Source: Odontesthes bonariensis
Taxonomy: Eukaryota > Chordata > Actinopteri > Atheriniformes > Atherinopsidae
DNA: 64,000 bases
Direction: 5' to 3'
Assembly: GCF_027942865.1 (NCBI RefSeq)
Contig: NC_134515.1
Coordinates: 24,202,227-24,266,226, forward strand
The translations under genes and the position numbers were made by a program. Shown here one piece after another: positions 1 through 20,728 of the stretch. How positions within the stretch are numbered: position 1 is the stretch's first letter; every line of letters begins with the position of its first letter. The notes under the pieces are model-generated. The model did no database searches. It was not told the origin of the DNA and worked only from the letters and a program-made list of their open reading frames with translations.

Positions 1-68
1 TATGCTCACATTTGTAAACTGTTATTTTGTTGAATTACTAATAAAGTTTAAAAAAAAAAAAAACTTGC

Positions 69-205
69 ATGCGTAACTCGTAATTCGTAACTCGTAATTC
101 GTAATTCGTAATTCGTAACTCGTAATTCGTAATTTGTAATTCGTAACTCGTAATTCGTAATTCGTAACTCGTAACTCGTAATTCGTAATTCGTAACTTGT
201 AATTC
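69..205. repeat. Heptanucleotide minisatellite (CGTAAYT)n
   Basis: About 19 consecutive 7-bp units, CGTAATT alternating with CGTAACT. On the minus strand the unit length gives a repetitive frame (TNYELRV), which is a by-product of the repeat and not a gene. Confidence 0.95.
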
Positions 206-234
206 TTGATGTAAAAACTTTTGGACTCCTTTAT

Positions 235-326
235 GCATGCATTTCTAGTTTATGCACACGAACATCAAAACATATGCATGCATTTCTAGTTTATGCACAC
301 ATTTCTAGTTTATGCACACGAACATT
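235..326. repeat. Short tandem repeat of a ~28-bp unit
   Basis: GCATTTCTAGTTTATGCACA and a following ACGAACAT recur about three times, one copy shortened. Confidence 0.85.
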
Positions 327-2275
327 TTTGACAGCTATTTTACTCCATACAACTGGGGGTTGTTTTAGACGGGGAGTTGTAAATATAAAAGAGCAATGAA
401 ATTGTAATTACTGTTGACACATTGTATTGAAGTAATGACTAAAGAGATTAAAAGTCAGCATTTGCATTTTTTTTTTTAAACTTTTTTTCTTTTGCTGACA
501 CAGAGAGCATAACATTTCCTCTTTTTTTTTGCCATTTTTATGCCCACATTGACTTTAAGAGTTAATAAAGCCTTTTGGTCAGGCTCTGTACTTCAGCCGA
601 GCACTTTCTCTCATGTCAGCTTTTTACATAAATAAGAGCTTTTTCTCTCCATCACACCCTCTCTTTCTCTCATGCACACCCACACAGAGCCTGTCGGAGG
701 CACATGAGGATAGGTGGAGGAAGGAGGGAGGTGGGTGAAGCATGACATGTGAAAAAGGAAGAGCACTGCTCTTAACGCTTCATCTACACCCTTTATCTAT
801 TGTTTCTCAGTATTCTTTCTTCTCTTTGTTTTTCCACATACCAGATGTTTTCAAGAATATATCCTCTCAATGAAATCTGAGCTGCTGTGAATGTATACGC
901 AATGCATCTTCTCTTTGAAATTATCCAATTTTCTTGTGACTATATCTTCTTTCCTCTAGCAAAGAGATGCTGCTTAATCTCAATTAATTCATGTGTAAAT
1001 GAAGACTCTGCTAATTGGATTCAGCTAAAGGAGAGGAAAATTATAGAAACAAAAACTGAAGTCAGGTTCAGTGATGATTAATGATCTGTGAGGCCAGGTC
1101 TGCCTCGAGCAAGTGCAATATTCATTACTTAACTCTGACATTGTATGTTAGAAAATGAAAGCAGTGAGCAGAAGATTAATCCTTCCAACAAAGATGGTGG
1201 TCAGAGAGAAAAACATAGTCTTTCTCTGCTTGGACTTTCTTTTTAAATCAATAAAGTCTAACATTTCTACAGACACTAGTGGATGGGTGTTGTTCAAGAC
1301 TTTGCACACCAATCGGTTGCCATGGCAACTTGCAGAGTTTTTTTCCAACTGACCTACAGTTGGCTGATTGCCGCCTCACTAAGTACACTTCAGATGAGTT
1401 ATCTCCTCTTCTATATCCAAGTCACTGCAGTTGGGGGAAATAGCTTTCATCAGTTTCTGACGTATCTGAAGAAAAAATACATTTCAAAACCGAATCCCTT
1501 TCTTAAGGCGATGTACTATAAAAGCAGCTCAATTCTGTATCTTCTTTTTTTTTCTCCTTAATTTCAAACAGAGAAGAAAAGCAGATTCAGGATTTCTTTT
1601 CTTTCAGTTTCTACAGATAGAGGCTTTATAATCTCACAGTTAAAAAGATCTCTACAAAGTGTTCATCCTCATATCATGATTTATCTAAAGACACAGTTGC
1701 GCAAGAGCCCAACATAATTAGTTGTTTGGAGTCAAGATGTTCCAATCTATTGTATTGTTAGCACAAGAGGTCCAGGAAGGGTCTAATAAAAAAGGGTGTT
1801 TAAAAAGCATAAGCCAAGATATGGATACAAAAAACATGTACAAGTCAGTGAGCACCCCTCAGAGTCCAGTCAAATAAATTATTCAGAAATGGAAATAGTA
1901 ACCAGGACAAGCTGTCCTCCAAAAATCAGTGACCTTCCAAAAAGGAGACCAGTTATACAGGCCACAAAGTGCTGAGACGAGTTGCGCTGTTCCATTTTTT
2001 TCACCAATCATGACAAAATAAGAGAGTGACTGAGAGAAATATGCTCTTAGAGTTCCAGTGTGTTTGATTTCCCCTGTCATATTTAAGTGGTATGGCTATT
2101 GACATGGTAACAGTCACCGTAGTTTCTTGCATTCTGCAACTTTGCCACTAGATGCCGCTAAATCCTACACATTACTGCTTTGGAAGAAAATACTTGTACT
2201 GTGACACTGAGTTCGTCTCCACCCTCTTCTTTTCATTTGCAGGTGACCCATAATCAAAATCCACATGATATCATA
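327..2275. other. Non-coding stretch, nothing recognised
   Basis: AT-rich unique-looking sequence. A TATA-like AATATAAAAGAG at about 382 and pyrimidine-rich tracts near 640-680 are seen, but no exon or complete element can be supported. Confidence 0.4.
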
Positions 2276-2397
2276 GAAGATGTCTCAGTTCGTTAGGTAG
2301 CAAGGAGGGAGGAGGCTTGCCGGAGGAGTCATAAGCAAGGATGCACACGTGTCCTTGGCAGGAGTCTTTTTGGCAGCCGTGACAGATTATTCCACAC
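2276..2397 (-). other. Possible terminal exon of an unidentified Cys-rich protein
   Basis: The complement has a good acceptor (TTATTTACTTTTAATTCCATTCACAG) followed by an open frame CGIICHGCQKDSCQGHVCIL, then AYDSSGKPPPSLLPNELRHLL and a stop. The dense Cys pattern and strong pyrimidine tract are exon-like. ADAMTS9/ADAMTS20 genes neighbour PRICKLE2/PRICKLE1 in human, so a large Cys-rich ADAMTS would be a natural suspect. I found no preceding exons on this strand before prickle2 and cannot match the sequence. Confidence 0.2.
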
Positions 2398-5300
2398 TGT
2401 GAATGGAATTAAAAGTAAATAAATAAGTTGTCACCATCAGTGTTATTACTCATTTGACAGATCATGAAGTACAGCAGTAAGCTATGACAAAACAACAGAC
2501 AGATGATGCAGCTGTGCCACACGTCAGATTCATTTATGGATGTTTTGAAGACAGCTTCGAAGCAAGCTGTCTGATTTTGTTGCTTGGCTGTTGCCTAGAC
2601 TTGCCTCTCCTTCTGTCTCTTCCTACTTCTCCACAAGCATTTCTGCTCAAGGTGACTAACTAGTGAGTAGAGGTGGCGAGGAGAGGAATCAAACATGTAC
2701 TCAGTGTTAAATGATGTAAGGGACTTGATGCTAAGGGCCCATTTTGTATTCAGCAAAATAGTCCAAGTAACCTCCTTTGATTCTGTGTTTTAAGACCATA
2801 AACATGAAAACATTTTGCAGATCCTCCATACACTGTTTCACAATGCTTATCATTTTAAATCAACTGTGAATAGTGCAAATGTGAGACCGTAAAAGCATTC
2901 CCCATATCACGCTGTAATGATTGTGTCAAATGCATTATCCTATCATTTTTCTGGTAAAAACGTTAAATTTCAAGAATATCTGGCAATTTATGTATCTTGA
3001 GATTTTATTCCCTGATACTGTCTCAGTTATTTTCAACTATCATGGTGCAAAGGTCAGATGTTATAATGTGTATAAAATCTGGAGAGATATCAAGACAAAT
3101 CGTAGCTTTTTATTCCAGCCAATCTCATTTCACTGATTAGTTTTCTCGAGCTAGGTGGAAGTGCATTGATTTGTTATGCAATCACTTAATGCTGTGTGCC
3201 ACATAAATGTCTATTTCTGCCTTTTCACCCAGTTAATTATAGGAGCTGGATCCTTTCACAGCTCATAAAATCCCAAATCCGTGGCTGAATATACCTTTGG
3301 TGAGCTTCACAATTAATATTTTAGATTTCTCAACATGAAACATTCTGACAAAGAAATATGCTTCATACCATTAAACTAAATGACTTAATAAATGTCATTA
3401 GAGTGCTGTGGTCAGTCTCTCCTGCACATTGCCAACACATGAGATGATTCAGAGATGTGCAAATGCTGAATAGTTAACATTTCTTGACTGTTACGCACAT
3501 GTAAACACATAAGATGGTTTAAATTAATGGTTTCCTCAAGAAAATTTGAACATAAACAAAAGTAGAATAACCTGAAGTCTCACGAAACGGAGAACTCAGG
3601 AAAAACTTCATCTTTCTTCTTCAGTCTGTTACCTCTTTTGTCTGAGAAATGAATGAAAATGAATAACCAAAAGTAGCCTTATCCGGAAACAGAACTTCAC
3701 AACTTGTCTCTCCTCTCTTCTTGTGTTGCTGGGGAAGAACAGAGGAATGTGTTATGACTAACCCGTCAGCCTGGGGACTGTGTATTACGTCAAAAAGTCA
3801 CACACTCATCAGCAGCCTTCTGTACAAACTGCAAGTGCATTCAGGCAAAAGTTTGGGTGTAAAGACGGCACGTTGCTTTGAAACTGTTGGACATGAAAGT
3901 TGTCTCTGTTTAACAACGCACAGCTGAGGCTCACAGTACATCTTAATAAGCAGGGTGTGAGGGGGCCATTAATCGAGGCACTGGTGCAAACAGTGACACT
4001 GTCGTCCTCTCAGTCTTACAGGGTGTGTTTGTTTGTGTTTGCAAAGTGGATTTCACAGTTTTCTCCTGGATTTTTAGTAATGCTGGACTATAAAAAAAAA
4101 AAAAAAGAGGAGGAAAACTACATTTAATAAAACCAGATTGGTACTCTAGTGTTGGTCTATGTCAGCAGCTTTGTTATCACGAATTTCACTCAAAAGACGA
4201 TGCAGGGCTCTCATGCTTTAATTCAACCGTCTTCTTAAGAGTAGACATTTTTTAACTCGTGTCAGATAAAACACACGGCTGTGTAAGTCACAGTCAGCAG
4301 GCACAAGTACAAGGCAACAGCAGTCACTGACGTTAATAGTTACATCTGCCTTTTTTCTGGCATAATACATCAAACTGTCTTCCACAAATGACTTATTAAA
4401 AATTTAATGTTTCATTCTGAAAACTTGATTTATTTAAAGGAGTGCTTTGACGTTATGGAGAGCCTTTCTTACTTGAAGTCAGAGAGGATGAGATCATGTC
4501 TGCAGTGACAAGCCTGTGACCTGTTCAACATGCCCAACAACACAGCCAAGCTCTACATAAAGAGCTGCCATGTGTTCCCCTTGTGTATTGTGTATCTAAG
4601 TCTTGCAAACTGGAAGACTGCTTCGTTTGCACAACTGTTTGTTTACAAAAGACAGCTGGACCAGGATAGCAACCTCAGCTTTGCACACTTTTCTATAATA
4701 TATCTGAAAAAGATTTTCCTTTTTTTGTGTAATTTTGGCTGGCTTGAATGCATGTTTTTCGATCTATTAAAAGACAGGCATTATGAGGTGCTTTTCTATT
4801 GCTTTCTATTGTTATGCTCAGCTCCACAAAATGCAGCCACTATATTGTTCATAACTCAAAGATCCATCGGTTAGAGGCTTTCGATACTATTCAAACACCA
4901 AACACTTGAGCAGATCTGGCCATTGATCTGGCCATAGTTAGTGGTCCTAGAGACTCAGAGAGATCCTGTGTGTAATCATTTCCACACAATTTACGTTTTT
5001 TTACTTGACACCATGTCATTTTATCTCCCTTATGAAGTTATTACATACCATCTCTCACATTGTCATTGATTGGCTTTAGCACAGTTGGTAGAGCACTGCC
5101 TCTGCAAGTTATCTTTATAGTTATTTGAGATTGTTCCTTTGTAGTGTCATATAATTTTTGCTTGCCCACGAAATGCAGCCACACATATGCACACAGTAAT
5201 CTCATTTTACAGTACAGATCCTGTGTTTGTGTTTACACGTCTCAACTCATGGGATGTGTTTTCAGACAATTTTGCCCATGTAATAGAGAACCTAACAGTT

Positions 5301-6200
5301 CATCGAATGAAGAGTGCCACTAATCCACACCACAGAAAAATGCAGCACACCACAATTAGCCGAAGCTTCATTTGTAACAACTGCAACGTAATACATAACA
5401 TATCGATCTTTGAATTACGATTGTCGTGTGACTCCCAAAACGTTGGAATGTTCCTTTGATACCCTTAATAAAATCATCAAGGGGATTTTTGGCAGCACAA
5501 ATGCACCATAATGCAAAACAAATGCCAGCTTCCCAGTGACTTAGCTGTTGCCAGAGTGTAGATATTCATTTTTGTTAGGCTCTTCAGCATTGAATCACTG
5601 ATCTGATTTGTTTGAATTGATGTCTAAGAAGCTGCAGGTTACCCAGCAGGTGCAGTCACTCAACCACATTGCACTAATGACGAGAAGCCTCAGGCCATAC
5701 TGGATGCTCAAGGTTACACACCTGCTCTCTCTTCACAAAGAAATCAGCAGCAACCATCTTAGAGAGATAAACCGTACTCAGCTCTGCTTGGATGGAGGCT
5801 GACTCACTGGCTCAGTCTGTGCAAATGTCTGCTGTTCCTAGACCACGGTTTAAGCAGTGTTTTTCTGTGATATCTAATCTGTGGGAAATAGTGTTGCTGC
5901 CACATAGTTTTGAGAGTAAATCCTGTGGAATCACAGATGTCGGGGCCTGTTCACACTTTTTCACCAACCATCATTCAGTTCAATTCGTGAACTACTAAGA
6001 CCTGGATACATTGCCTGTGGATACTGAATTCATGTCTCTCTTCTCTTCTCATCTGCTATCACATTTTCTGCGCTGATAGGTCAGACTGTGCTCTCTTCTG
6101 ACATAACAACAACCTCATGTCAAGCATTCAATCTAGATTTTCCATTTTTATGAGATGTCTAGACATTTCAAGAAACCACACTTTTTTCTATCAATTTACA
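2398..6200. other. Non-coding stretch
   Basis: No gene was recognised. At 5,071-5,112 a tRNA-like 5' half (GGCTTTAGCACAGTTGGTAG followed by AGCAC) suggests a fragment of a tRNA-derived SINE; no B box or 3' half follows. A poly(A) run lies at about 4,091-4,105. Confidence 0.4.
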
Positions 6201-6204
6201 TTAA

Positions 6205-6860
6205 AGGACAAGACCGTTTTTTTGACATTGGGCCCTTGATTTCACATTATAACATGATGTTCTACTCACCCCTGCTTGTTGTTGGTCATTTGGAGCTGTT
6301 CCGAAGATATTCGAGAGGCGTCTGGCTGCTCTCTTGAGATATTCGGCCATGAAACGGTTTCCTATGGGCAACGTTATACAGGCACAAACTACGCTGTTTA
6401 TAATTTATTAATTACTGTACACTAGCACTGATAACGTGGAGGTGCGTCGCTTACTTAAAAAAATCCGGGTTACTGTAATTTTGAATTTTAGCCGAATGAA
6501 TAAATAGGCAGCAGGTCTGTGGGCTGTCTGTGGTAGTAGCACGACGATGACGTCAGTAACACCCACTTTACGACAAAAAATCAAAATTACAGTAACCCAG
6601 ATTTTTTTAAGTAAGCGACGCACCTCCACGTTATCAGTGCTAGTGTACAGTAATTAATAAATTATAAAAAGCATAGTTTGTGCCTGTATAACGTTGCCCA
6701 TAGCAAACCGTTTCATGGCCGAATATCTCAAGAGAGCAGCCAGACGCCTCTCGAATATCTTCGGAACAGCTCCAAATTACCAACAATAAGCAGGGGTGAG
6801 TAGAACATCATGTTATAATATGAAATCAAGGGCCCAATGTCAAAAAAACGGTCTTGTCCT
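6205..6860. mobile_element. TTAA-flanked foldback DNA element
   Basis: The element begins AGGACAAGACCGTTTTTTTG and ends with the exact complement, flanked on both sides by TTAA (6201-6204 and 6861-6864). Arms of about 285 bp (6205 to about 6490 and about 6580-6860) are near-identical inverted copies around a loop of about 90 bp that contains TGACGTCA. TTAA targets are used by piggyBac and Kolobok transposons. There is no transposase, so this is a non-autonomous member. Confidence 0.9.
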
Positions 6861-6864
6861 TTAA

Positions 6865-8376
6865 CTAATTTTAGAATCTCTCAACTTAGCAGCTTTGATA
6901 ATAACGACCCATTCGATGAAAACAGCACTCCTGTGCTGATTGTTGGCTTGATAGATATTCTAGCTATCTGCAATAATGAGTTATTTTCATACTTTGATAC
7001 CTGCTTCTGTTAATTATTCATGTGCCAGTAAATGTTGCTGTCCTCTCAGATAGAACGAAGGAGGAGGAGAAGATAAAACTGATCTCTTGTCCATATGTTG
7101 AAGCAAAGCTGTAACTGCAGACAAAATGGTGCATGCTGATGCTGATGCTGATGCTGATGCTGATGCTGATGCTGATGCTGATGAGGATGATGATGTCTTA
7201 GGCTGCATAGCTGATACGATATTGTGTCTCTTTTTGATACAAAGCAGTGTGAAGGCACTCAGTATATCTAGCCACAGATGAAAACTCTTTTGTTCAGTCC
7301 ATCCTTTGATTAAAACTTACAAATCTGTTAGAAAGCTTGCCGTGAAATGTTCTACTAACAGTATCAATCCCCAGGGGATGAATCGTACTTACTTTACCTC
7401 TGACACCACCAATGAGTTTACATTTATGTTTTTTATTAGAAATGTCTCTGGATTCTCATTGAATTTTAGCATTTATTTTAACATGTATTTTCGTCTCATA
7501 ATCAAGTCTGAGGACCTCCTTTGTCTTTAGCACTGATGACCAAATGTTCGCATGCAACCATTTCAAGACCATGATCAGACCAATCAGATTTTTTTCTCAA
7601 ACCTTTTTCAAGTGTTGTATAGATTTGTACGTGCAGACATCAAATATCTATCCATTTGAAACCACAGTCTGTAACCACAACAGTATATTACTCCATAGTA
7701 TCAGCGATAGCCTTCTGCTAATAGTGTCACTGTTTTCAGTCTGTTTTTTTGGTGTCTGATCTGATCTGAGGGTCCAGAGAGGCATCTGTACAAATCAAGT
7801 TGGGTTTGCTTGTCCTTCTATTCCAACTGTGCCTTAGATCCAATGTGCAGAAAAGAGATTTCATATTGTTCTGACCTCAGATCAAGCTCAACACAATCTG
7901 GAAATGAAAAAGACAGATTTAAGCTGATAGTGTGAACATAGCCTTACTCTTGTTCTATATTTTGAATGCCTATAACAGGAGTGAAGGGTGTACTATGAAG
8001 TGATATTCATGGTTCAGCAACCATGCTAATTTATGATCTGCTTCATTGGAAGTCACTTTCAGGGTTTTAGCTTAAAACAGCTGTATTTTTACAAAAAAAA
8101 AAGAAAAATAAGCTGGCCTTAAATGATTATATTCATGACAATGCAGTCTCTCTGTGATAGATTACTTTTCTTGGAATATATTATGTATACAAACCTATTT
8201 AACCCAGGGTTAGTAATGCTTGTGAACGAAGCCCGCAGTTACGGAAAAGCAAACTGTTTGTCTCAATGTGGCCACAGGAACATAAACCATACACATTCAG
8301 TGAGTAATGCAAAAAAAAAAGGCACAGGCTAATTCTGTTTTTATGATTAGTCCTGATTCACAGCCAAGTCTGTTCT
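6865..8376. other. Non-coding stretch with a GCTGAT repeat
   Basis: Apart from the hexanucleotide tract (TGATGC)n at 7,134-7,182, only unique-looking AT-rich sequence was seen. Confidence 0.45.
7134..7195. repeat. (TGATGC)n hexanucleotide repeat
   Basis: About eight GCTGAT units followed by GAGGATGATGATG. Minus-strand frames through it give Ser/Ala or His/Gln homopolymer-like peptides that are artefacts of the repeat. Confidence 0.9.
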
Positions 8377-9315
8377 GCACATTTGTAGCCTGGAAAACCA
8401 GCGCCAACTGCTGGACGGCAAAATGTTTTGCCTGCGGTTGGGTCTGGCCTCGATCCACTTGTCATTTTGAAAATACTGCCCTGAATCTGGCAGATGGCAA
8501 CTAAACCAATCACAACGCAGAGATGTGTTTTGAATCAACGCGGGCGGGCCAGAGGGTTCTGAGGGAGTGACGACAGAGCAGTGCGACGTTGGGCAGTGGA
8601 AGCGAACATAGGCCGTTTCTCAATATACGTTCTTGTCCGTACTTGTGTTCTTGTGAAACGTCATCAGTCGCAGCCCAAGTACTGTCCCAATACACAAGTT
8701 CGCATTTCGCCGAGAACGGTGAAAGTTCCCGGATGTGTTCTCGACACGCCCATTTTACCGAGGATGCATCGGTAGCTAACTTGTGCTAACTTGTCAGCGC
8801 AAATATCCCACAATGCACTGCGCTCCTACCCGAGCCGAAATCAACAGGCTGAAGCTGATTTCATTTTACAGGCATGCAAACTTGCCACCTTTCGGCGAAA
8901 TTCGCCGTTTTGAAATCAAAATGGGTCATTCTTCTGAATCGCGTAGATCCGAGGAGAAAAAAAAAATGGGGGGGGGGGGGTGAGCATGTCAACTAGCGAG
9001 TGCAACTGTGAACCTCAAAACTACACTAGACCTATCACCGCTCTCTTCTCTTGACAACAAATGACTGACAAGAGTGGCGTGTGAGAGAAGCACTATCACC
9101 AATCAGAAGTGAGGAGGGCGAACATTTTGCCCATTTGAGGAGGTCGTTTCATTCGTCGTGAGTTTATCAATGCAGAGTCCGGAGAGCTCTGCCACAGGTC
9201 GTATTTGAGAGTGCGACCCCCATCCCCTCGCTGTTCGCCCACACCCCCGTTGATGATGACAGCCTACAGGTGCACTCGTGTTCATCCAGTATGATGCACC
9301 ATCAATCGAAGTTAA

Positions 9316-10261
9316 AAGGGGCACAATGTAGGATTACGTAGTGCTCGTGGCATGCATGTCTCAAAACTTACACTGTCATGAAAAAATGCCGTTTAACTAA
9401 GCTTGCCGCGAGAATGTTTTTCATGTTAGAGTGCCAGCTGTCGATACAAATTTGTCTCTGGCGGTACGTCAAGTGAATTGCTGATATAAGTTTTTCCCGT
9501 GGAGCTCGTTTGGCTCAGCATGCCAAAAGTTCACTTTCGTGGTTTAATGACAGCGGACCGTGAAAGTGGTCGGGAGAGTCATCGTTCAGGCTAAGCATAG
9601 GCTGTCTTGGGGCAGTAATTAAAGCTGCAGTCTGCAACTCTTTTTCAAGCATAATGCCTGGAACTGTCCGGGGATTCTGAAAGTAGTACATTAAATACCC
9701 CAATACAAAAAAAAAAGAGTTCTCTAGGTCCCCTATATGTCCCGCTAGGTCCCTCCAAAGCCAGCAGGTTTGTTTACAAAATTGCAGACCGGACCGGTAA
9801 AAGGTAACCAATCAGGTTACGAGCTGGGCTCTGCTGCCTGTCAATCACCGATTGTGCACGCGCGATACAAGGTAGGCTCGTCCCCACGCTTATTTATCTA
9901 GACTATTGAACTTCATTTCGGGCTAGTCTACTTACTGTGTCTTCCATGATCGCAAATGACAGGTGAGTTGATGAATGAGGAGTCGTGTAGGCGCATCTGG
10001 CGTGCACGTAGACGTGCACGAGTTCTCATGTGTTTTGAAGGGGCGGGACAGGAAGTTGAATAACTTTTTATTTTTCGGTTAAAAAATAAGCATTTCTTGC
10101 ATTTTGCGACTACGGAGGTCACCGTTTTCAACTTCAAGCGTTCTGATAGATCATGTAAACTCTTAAAATGCCAAAAAGTAGGACTTTACGTATGACAACA
10201 ACAAATCTTGCAGACTGCAGCTTTAATTAAACGTTTAATCCTACATACTTGTAGTATCCCT
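9316..10261. mobile_element. TTAA-flanked element (third level)
   Basis: Flanked by TTAA (9312-9315, 10262-10265). Left end AAGGGGCACAATGTAGGATT; right end (complement) AGGGATACTACAAGTATGTA followed by GGATT. The ends match imperfectly, as in diverged piggyBac/Kolobok-type MITEs. A further element is inserted at 9623-10222. Confidence 0.65.
9623..10222. mobile_element. TTAA-flanked MITE (innermost, fourth level)
   Basis: 600 bp, perfect 15-bp termini AGCTGCAGTCTGCAA and complement, TTAA at 9619-9622 and 10223-10226. This GCTGCAGTCTGCAA-ended repeat is widespread in percomorph fish. No coding capacity. Confidence 0.85.
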
Positions 10262-10779
10262 TTAAGGACCATGGGACTAACTTTTTCGTTAAATTTAATG
10301 TAATTAAATGTATGATACTACAGTTAAATGCTTTTGAAGACCTGTGATGTTATATATCAAACACATAATAGTACAGTAAATGCAATTGATAGGCCTACTG
10401 TACCTATAAATTCATCTTTTATGCTGCACAGCTGTTCTCTACTTAATGCAAATGGGACATACTGTATATTTTATAATATATATTTTGTATAATTTACAAC
10501 TTAATGCGTCTCTTGTTTCCGCTTTTCCGCGCGTGCCGTGTGTCCGTGTACCCTTGTCACCTTTTTCACCCCTGACCAGTTTGCATGCCTGATTTTAGCT
10601 CTAAACTCTTTAAATATATCACTTTATCCACGTTTAAAACATTTTGAGGCGAGAAAGTAGCCCTTTAGATCCCGATTTTATCGTTATTTTGTCTTAATAC
10701 CAGCTATTTACAATTTTGTTCGGAAGAATTCTGCGCCTCAAACTTGTCAGCGCAAATATTCCTTTCGGCAGTCATGTTT

Positions 10780-10908
10780 GTACACACACACACACACGCA
10801 CACACACGCACACATACACACACACACGCATACATACACACACACACACGCATACATACACACACACACACACACACACACGCGCACACACACACACACA
10901 CACACACA
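10780..10908. repeat. (CA)n compound microsatellite
   Basis: (CA)n interrupted by CG and TA dinucleotides, inside the second-level transposon. All long Cys/Val or His/Thr frames here are artefacts of the repeat. Confidence 0.95.
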
Positions 10909-12053
10909 TTAGAGCGAGAGAGAGCACTTGGATGAAAAAGCCCAGCTGTTTAATCAGAGCAGGCTGCCTCGGGCACGAAGAACGCATCGTCTCAAAACTG
11001 AAAACGGAGCATGTGTACTTGTGATCTCCCGAGTTCATTCTTCCGAGGTTGACTAGCAAGAACATTCTCCTCAAGAACACAAGTCTGTTCTTTGCATTCT
11101 TGGTATTGAGAAACGGCCATAGACAAGCGAAAGCACAACAAGAAAGATGGCGGCGGCAATGGAACAGTGCTCGTTTGATTCAGCCTTGGCACACAGCCAT
11201 TATAACGAACAGCCTTGCCACTCTCTATTAAGCCCCATTGTACCGGCTTTTTGGCTGCAGTTCCACCAGAATTCCACTGGGAGCGTCGGTGGAGACCAGA
11301 ATGAATGGGGCCCAATGGAGCTAGATGCTACAAATGGTCAGTTTCACCTAAGTCTCCTCAAGAGCGCTCAGATTTGAATGTAGTTTCTGAGAGCTCAACA
11401 TGGGTTTCAAGTAAAAAATCAACTGAACGAGTACATATATCCCTTTGATTTCTTACTGGTTGGCTTCTTGTTGTCCACAACGCGCTAGCATTGTGCTAAT
11501 GACAGCTGGTCGACCAGCTATGTATGACGTCAAATACACTTCAAATCCTTTTTTTAAGCAAATGAGTGGCTCTAAAAATCTAAAACTCAGCCATGGGTAT
11601 TTTCTAAACACCCTCTTTCGAAAACAACATTCGAATTACTAGAGAAAAAATTATATCTTGAGATAAGGGCACGAAAGGGCGTATAGCTCCATAGGACTCC
11701 ATTCATTCTGGTCTCCAAAATTGGGCGCCCCACGTGGAAAGAGGGTGGAACTGCAACCAAAATCGCCTCGTTGGAAACCGGAAATGCACCGTGAGTGGCG
11801 TATCTGTCCTATTATAGAATCTGTGCTTGGCATCAGTTTTGGAAGAGTCCCCTCCCACCAAAGCTTTCTGTCGCGCTTACTACGTCACAGTCAGTTGCGC
11901 TGATTGGTCAGAGCGTTGGCCTATAGGCACAGACGCGGTTTGAAAGACAACGGGTTGTGCTCATCAACAATGTTCCGTTGTATCCATTGATCGGTGCCAG
12001 ACTAAATTAGACATCCAATCCATTTAGGCTGGTTTATCAGGCTAGCACATTTG

Positions 12054-12374
12054 CATATATTGCATCTTGACTACATATTGTGGTTTTTTATTTAGTTTTA
12101 TTTCTGTTAAAATGACACACACACAAAAAAAAATAGAAATTGCAGTTAAGTCCAGGGAAAAACACTTTGGGAAATGGAGAAAAACTGGAGGTTTTTCAAA
12201 AAAAAAAAATAGAAGAGAGAACCAACTGCATTACAAAGTACGACCAGCGGTGGCAGTGAGAGAACACTCCCCAACCTTTTAAACCTTTCGCAATTTTCGT
12301 CCCTTTCCTGATTCTCCTAGTCTTCTTATTCTCTTTTTGCCATCCACTCACTCTTGTATTTGTTCCCCCAACAG
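12054..12374. other. Region upstream of the first prickle2 coding exon
   Basis: AT-rich with A-runs. It ends in the pyrimidine-rich acceptor of the exon starting at 12375. The acceptor implies at least one upstream non-coding exon of prickle2, which could not be located. Confidence 0.5.
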
Positions 12375-12427
12375 GAATACCTGTGTCCACTGAAGCAGCT
12401 TGTTTAGAGGAGCATGTTGTGACCGTC

Positions 12428-20728
<8,301 letters not shown>

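Larger units (their letters stand above)
8611..11118. mobile_element. GGCCGTTTCTCAATA-ended transposon (second level)
   Basis: Terminal repeats GGCCGTTTCTCAATA at 8611 and its complement ending 11118, with a 3-bp duplication ATA on each side (8608-8610, 11119-11121). Inner homology extends through the ACTTGTGTTCTTG stretch. This terminus type is common among fish PIF/Harbinger or ISL2EU-like non-autonomous elements; the superfamily is uncertain. It holds the (CA)n tract and two TTAA elements. Confidence 0.75.
8386..12044. mobile_element. Outermost transposon of a four-level nest
   Basis: Ends TAGCCTGGAAAACCAGC (left) and TAGCCTGATAAACCAGC (right, complement), flanked by a perfect 9-bp duplication GCACATTTG at 8377-8385 and 12045-12053. 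Without the inserted DNA the element is about 1.15 kb. It contains a diverged inverted repeat: 11,240-11,335 (GCAGTTCCACC ... GGAGACCAGAATGAATGG) against 11,680-11,760. It is non-autonomous. An 8- or 9-bp duplication would fit hAT or Mutator-like elements. Confidence 0.85.

Noticed and set aside
38-238. Minus-strand frame with repeated TNYELR
   Set aside because: By-product of the 7-bp minisatellite; no flanking exon structure.
5071-5112. tRNA-Ala-like sequence
   Set aside because: Only the 5' half with an A-box-like segment is present; no anticodon arm pairing or B box. At most a SINE fragment.
10704-10935. Open frames rich in Cys/Val or His/Thr on both strands
   Set aside because: They are translations of the (CA)n microsatellite.
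11147-11377. AAGATGGCGGCGGCAATGG context with a MAAAMEQC frame, resembling a captured gene start with YY1 motif
   Set aside because: Sits inside the outer transposon and runs into its internal inverted repeat; no splice donor or homology supports a gene.
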